Program-made: the position numbers and the translations under genes | Assembly (NCBI GenBank): GCA_932294295.1 | Contig: OW028579.1 | Location: forward strand, 8,058,370 to 8,122,369 | Direction of reading: 5' to 3' | Length of the DNA: 64,000 bases | DNA from: Alitta virens | Lineage: Eukaryota; Annelida; Polychaeta; Phyllodocida; Nereididae | The notes under the pieces: generated by a model | What the model saw: only the letters and a program-made list of their open reading frames with translations | What the model was told of the DNA's origin: nothing | Database searches by the model: none | In this document: positions 60,216-64,000 of the stretch, in pieces | Position numbering within the stretch: position 1 is the first letter of the stretch | How the letters are laid out: the number at the start of each line of letters is the position of its first letter

Positions 60216-61574
60216 ATATATTCCAAACGTTTCATGTCAATTGTGATGCATGAGTATAACTTTAATTTTTGTTGGAAATATTTTTTTTTGCTATATACAT
60301 TTAAGTAAAGTGTTATTTCTATCTTCGTTTTTACAATTCAATCATGAAAAGGCTTTCGTTTGATGCAGACTATACGGTTGAATCAGTGTTGATAGATGAA
60401 AGGTTCAACAAAAAGTCAAAAGACACTTCAAACAATTACAAGTAATGAAATTGACACTTTGAAAGTAAGAAATTATCATTTGGCAAGAGCACTAATATCG
60501 GGCGTGAACCTTAAATAAGCCAGCCTGCATTATTGTTCAGGTATAAATGCCAACAATCACCAAATCTAGCGTCAAGCTACAAATTCATATATTATACTAA
60601 TCAGAATATGACTCATACAGTGTAAATATTACATACACAGAACCTTGGTATTGAGAAGCCCCTTGGTGATAATCTGTAGTTAATGGAAGTTCCAAAATCA
60701 GGGGTTCTTAAAACGAGGTCGTCATAAAATATGCTACGCGGCGGAGAAGGGGCCTTGCTTTAGGAACATGCTGTTTATGACAAATCCCAGTACTGGAAAA
60801 CTACACTATTAAGACCAATCTTGATACCACGTGACGCTTTGTTACTTATTTGCTTAATGGTGAAGTAGTCATTAATTTCTGAAGATACCTAAATTACGAT
60901 GCGTCGCGATGTCAGCAATGAAGTTGGAACCACGAAGTCGCCTTAACGAGGAGTATGCTGTATTAATTCTAAAAAAAAAAAAAACTAAAAACTTAAAAAT
61001 AATGAAGCATCAGCCACGAAAGACAAAGAAATATTTAAGCCACTGCTCTTGTGAGCTATGACTGCTCTGCCAGCTATAGAGTGTTCAAGTCGACAGCCAA
61101 ATGCAAAATTCATGAAGGAATTTGTCAACAAGTCCAGTTAGGCAAAAGCCAAAATACTCTGTAATTGTCTGAGGCAACAAGAGAGAGTGAAGGCCTGTTG
61201 CCTTAATCATGACAAAAACTTGTCTTGTCTTCATGAAATATGAACATACAGGTCAGGCAACGGTCTGAAGGCAGACAAACTATTACAGCGGTTAGCACAG
61301 ACACCTACATGTACAACTGAAGTGCTCCATAATAAATTAATCAGATTCTTGTCAATTCTGAAGCCCCACTATGAATTGTAGGCCTTGTGTATTTATATTT
61401 TAACCTTAATCAATCTATTAACAGTTTCTGTGCTTTGATATCACCGTCAAGGTATGGGCTTGTTGAAGTAGGTCTAACTAGCTGGATGGCTGTAAGGAGA
61501 CACAATAGATGAGACGTTTATATGTCTCTTGTATCACTGGCTTCAGGATTTCATTTTATGCAAACAGGAACCAT
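60216..61574. other. no gene seen; diverged dispersed-element copies at 60640-60965
   Basis: CACAGAACCTTGGTATTGAG near 60638, ACTATTAAGACCAATCTTG near 60807 and ACCACGAAGTCGCCTTAACG near 60930 with a closing ATGCTGTATTA are diverged parts of one or two ACAGTGGAACC elements. Confidence 0.45.
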
Positions 61575-61655
61575 CCTCGGTCCCAGTACGAGGGTGACAG
61601 GAACTCGAATCTGGGACTCCTAGAAAAGCTAACTAACATTTTAACCACTAAACAG
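61575..61655 (-). mobile_element. tRNA-related SINE head, antisense
   Basis: On the minus strand TTTAGTGGTTAAAATGTTAG (A-box-like) is followed by TTAGCTTTTCTAGGAGTCCC and AGATTCGAGTTCCTG (B-box). The spacing is that of a tRNA head, but no clean cloverleaf is visible. Confidence 0.5.
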
Positions 61656-62817
61656 AACTGTATATATATATCCAATTGAAATGACAGATTTCGGACTGTT
61701 TGAGCAACTTGTTACGTAACAGTAACTTGGGTATCAACGATGGCTGTCACTTCATGAACAACTAGGAAATCCAGAAAATAAACTAAAAGCAACAAGCCAT
61801 GTAGAAGCTAGAACACAGGCCTCGCAAGCGTGAACTCCCAGACAATCAGCAACAACAGGCACTGACAGCCAAGCACAATGACCTCATTGTCTGCAGCCTC
61901 GTTCCCAAAACAATGAGGTCACGTGAGCAAATGAGAACGAGGTGAACAGACATGACAGGTGATGTCATCCTGAGGTTTCCTCAAGAGTAAAATAAACGCA
62001 ATCAGCTAAGTTGTCCCCAAAAATATATGAAAGATGTGCTTTAGTAAAAATATCACATAGGACTACAGGACTACGGCACAAATTATACTCTTTGACACAC
62101 TTTCAAATTGGTTATTTTGCTTACACAGTGAATAACTTGTACTGCCGCTGGTGAATACATTTACAATTAATTCAATTCATCGGGTATCAATGGTGAATTG
62201 CTACAAATTGAACGGGTAAAATTAATGCCAAAATAAAAGATACAAAGAATAAAATAGGGACCAAAACACGAAGCAAGACACAAACCGGTGATCTATTGCA
62301 AGCACAGGTGCATGACTCATAAAATCATAACTCTTTCTTTCAACCTTTTGATTATCATTTCATTTGATTCATTTTGTGACAGTATGTGATACCACGTGAC
62401 ACTGTGTGACACTCTAGTGACACAGTGTTCATGAGTTAATTCTTCTCTGTATGGTTGCTATTGTTAAGGGCCGGGCCACATCGCGGGGGTGTGGCCCTAC
62501 GAACAGGACCCTGTTATTAAGGTCTTTGTGAACCATTGAAGTCGCTTTATAACATCAACCATTGATGTCGCATCAATTGAAATGTCAAATGGGAGAATAG
62601 ACTGCGAGTTGCTCTTTATTGGCATCGTGTGAAGACCAAATTGTAAGGTACACAGTTTATAAACGTGGTTAGCATACCTTACAAGTTGCGGTGTAGTGTA
62701 TTGGTGATAAAAAGAAATTACTTTCGAGTAAGTTTGGGAAGTATAATATTGTAACAGTTGTTTTGATTAAATAAGAACAGATTGAAATTTAAAATGTCAT
62801 ACTGACGAATGCTACGT
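61656..62817. other. no gene seen
   Basis: No exon or clear repeat apart from short CACGTG palindromes near 61920 and 62392. Confidence 0.45.
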
Positions 62818-62930
62818 AAAGACTACCTCACTATTAGGGCCATCACGAAATTAGGACACCTCACCTCATTGAGGCCACTGAGTTGCACTATTGGCAGTCT
62901 TAATGGTTCTGATATACCCGTTTCCCTCAA
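62818..62930. mobile_element. partial ACAGTGGAACC element
   Basis: AAAGACTACCTCACTATTAG, then GGCCATCACGAAATTAGGAC, ACCTCACCTCATTGAGGCC and GGCAGTCTTAATGGTTCTG. The outer ends are eroded. Confidence 0.6.
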
Positions 62931-63339
62931 ACTGAACTTTGTTTACATTCTCACTGTGCACTGCATGAATTGCAATTGGAAAAATTGATTTTTGGCGCAA
63001 TCAAAGCTCAGTGTGTTATAGAGCTGGCCTAGATTGCTAAACTATCTTGAATCTGATTTTCTGACTGTTTAATAATTCACTAGGAGCTGATTGGTCTATT
63101 AGTTTTGTTTTTGATCAGCTACTCCGGTAATCAACACTCGGCCAAAAGATAAATATTATGCAATCTCCCCTTGGCTCACAATTCACAATTAACTAGAACG
63201 TCATTGGATCATATTAGATATACTGTCCCTCAGTTGTCTGCTTACTTTTGAAATTTGACCTCGCTCTATAAAAACCGCCTCACCATTATCATCTATTTAT
63301 TTGCATAAATGTGCAAAACTCAATAAAATCAAATAAACT

Positions 63340-63389
63340 TTGATTAGTTTGTCTTTGGCCAACTCTCCGGCCAAAGACAAACTAATCAA
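63340..63389. repeat. perfect 21-bp inverted repeat, 8-base loop
   Basis: TTGATTAGTTTGTCTTTGGC with C at 63340-63360 is exactly inverted at 63369-63389 around AACTCTCC. No mismatch occurs in the arms. It is flanked by AT-rich DNA and by no obvious longer repeat. It could be a tiny MITE, a transcript terminator-like hairpin or a stem for a structured RNA. Confidence 0.85.
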
Positions 63390-63749
63390 TTGTGATCTAC
63401 GCGGCACAAAATACGAAAATACAAGCTCACGACATACAATGTATCTTGCTGGATCCTTAACTTCAGCATGGTGCCACCTGCCATCTTGACAATCACGTGA
63501 CAGGTATCACGTGATAGCAGGGGTCATGACCTAAGAGCTGAATAACGCTAATAGGAGTAAGCCGTGGGATTTCTAGTGTATTTGGCCCAATGGCTTGAGG
63601 GTAGTCTGGCTGAGAGAGAGAGACTGGATGTGTCTTCAATTGGAAATCAATGAACATAGCAGATGGGCTCCTCAGATATACTAGGATGAGAAATGGAGGC
63701 CTCAGAGGGGTTTATGGCTGTTACTAAGTGATATTGGACACAATTCCGG

Positions 63750-63980
63750 GCTAAATTACCAACAGAAGTGGTCTTAGCATTGGGATATCTTTAGTAATGA
63801 GGTTATAGTTGTTAATAGTCACGTTAGTCGGCTCCTGGATTTGATATCATTGTTAGGATCACCTAATTTTTAACAACTATTCATAGAAGTATCTAACCTC
63901 AAAATCAAGACCACCTCGTTATCAAGGTCAGTAATTCGGCATCAAGGCGGTCGTAATAAAGAGGTCCTGTTGTCAATGGA
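63750..63980. mobile_element. one or two diverged ACAGTGGAACC elements
   Basis: GTGGTCTTAGCATTGGGATA with AATGAGGTTATAG near 63769-63808, and ATCAAGACCACCTCGTTATC with AAGGCGGTCGTAATAAAGAG and GTCCTGTTGTCA at 63903-63976. The second pair shows the two inner arms of one copy. Confidence 0.55.
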
Positions 63981-64000
63981 TGCGCATATAATGTCATGGC

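Overview
This window looks like AT-rich, gene-poor nuclear DNA of a metazoan, probably a marine invertebrate. The grounds are: eukaryotic splice signals; a THAP-domain P-element/THAP9-type transposase with introns; tRNA-derived SINE-like repeats; many short inverted-repeat transposons; and frequent tetranucleotide microsatellites (GATA, GTCA, GATT types). No bacterial operon, ribosome-binding-site pattern or long intact reading frame is present. The phylum cannot be fixed from the sequence alone.

Layout. 0-11 kb: intergenic or intronic DNA with a large TATC/TGTC microsatellite, a GC-rich possible exon on the minus strand (about 1.1-1.35 kb), a hAT-like MITE remnant (2.08-2.5 kb) and scattered CRE and X-box motifs. 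11.3-13.3 kb: a cluster of repeats (SINE, two MITE types, a diverged direct repeat). 14.5-17.1 kb: the one firmly recognisable protein-coding relic, a P-element/THAP9-like transposase pseudogene. It keeps a phase-1 intron but has at least two in-frame stops and about four frame breaks. 21.3 kb: an NRF1-like plus X-box cluster ahead of a small ORF. 26.9 kb: a probable first coding exon on the plus strand (signal peptide, cysteine pair, GTAAGT donor) that weakly resembles the start of anosmin-1. 28.3-29.3 kb: a 31-bp minisatellite and a long near-perfect hairpin. 33.65-33.83 kb: another short coding-like exon with a donor site. 45.85-46.36 kb: a complete GC-rich MITE with 58-bp inverted repeats, a TTA target duplication and an internal 21-bp minisatellite. 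50.7 kb: a promoter-like cluster (two ETS sites, one NRF1 site) followed by a GTAAGT donor. 60.02 kb: a pyrimidine tract-CAG directly joined to GTAAGT, the form of a recursive splice site.

Throughout, a short inverted-repeat element recurs at more than 20 places. Its ends read ACAGTGGAACC and its inner arms read TTAAGACCACC, or the reverse complement GGTGGTCTTAA. It is the dominant unexplained structure of the window.

How the parts may fit: the plus-strand donors at 27.0, 33.8 and 50.8 kb and the recursive-site candidate at 60.0 kb all lie in one orientation. This would suit the 5' part of one or more plus-strand genes with very long introns filled with transposon debris. That is inference: apart from the dead transposase no downstream exon was found, and no gene is complete.
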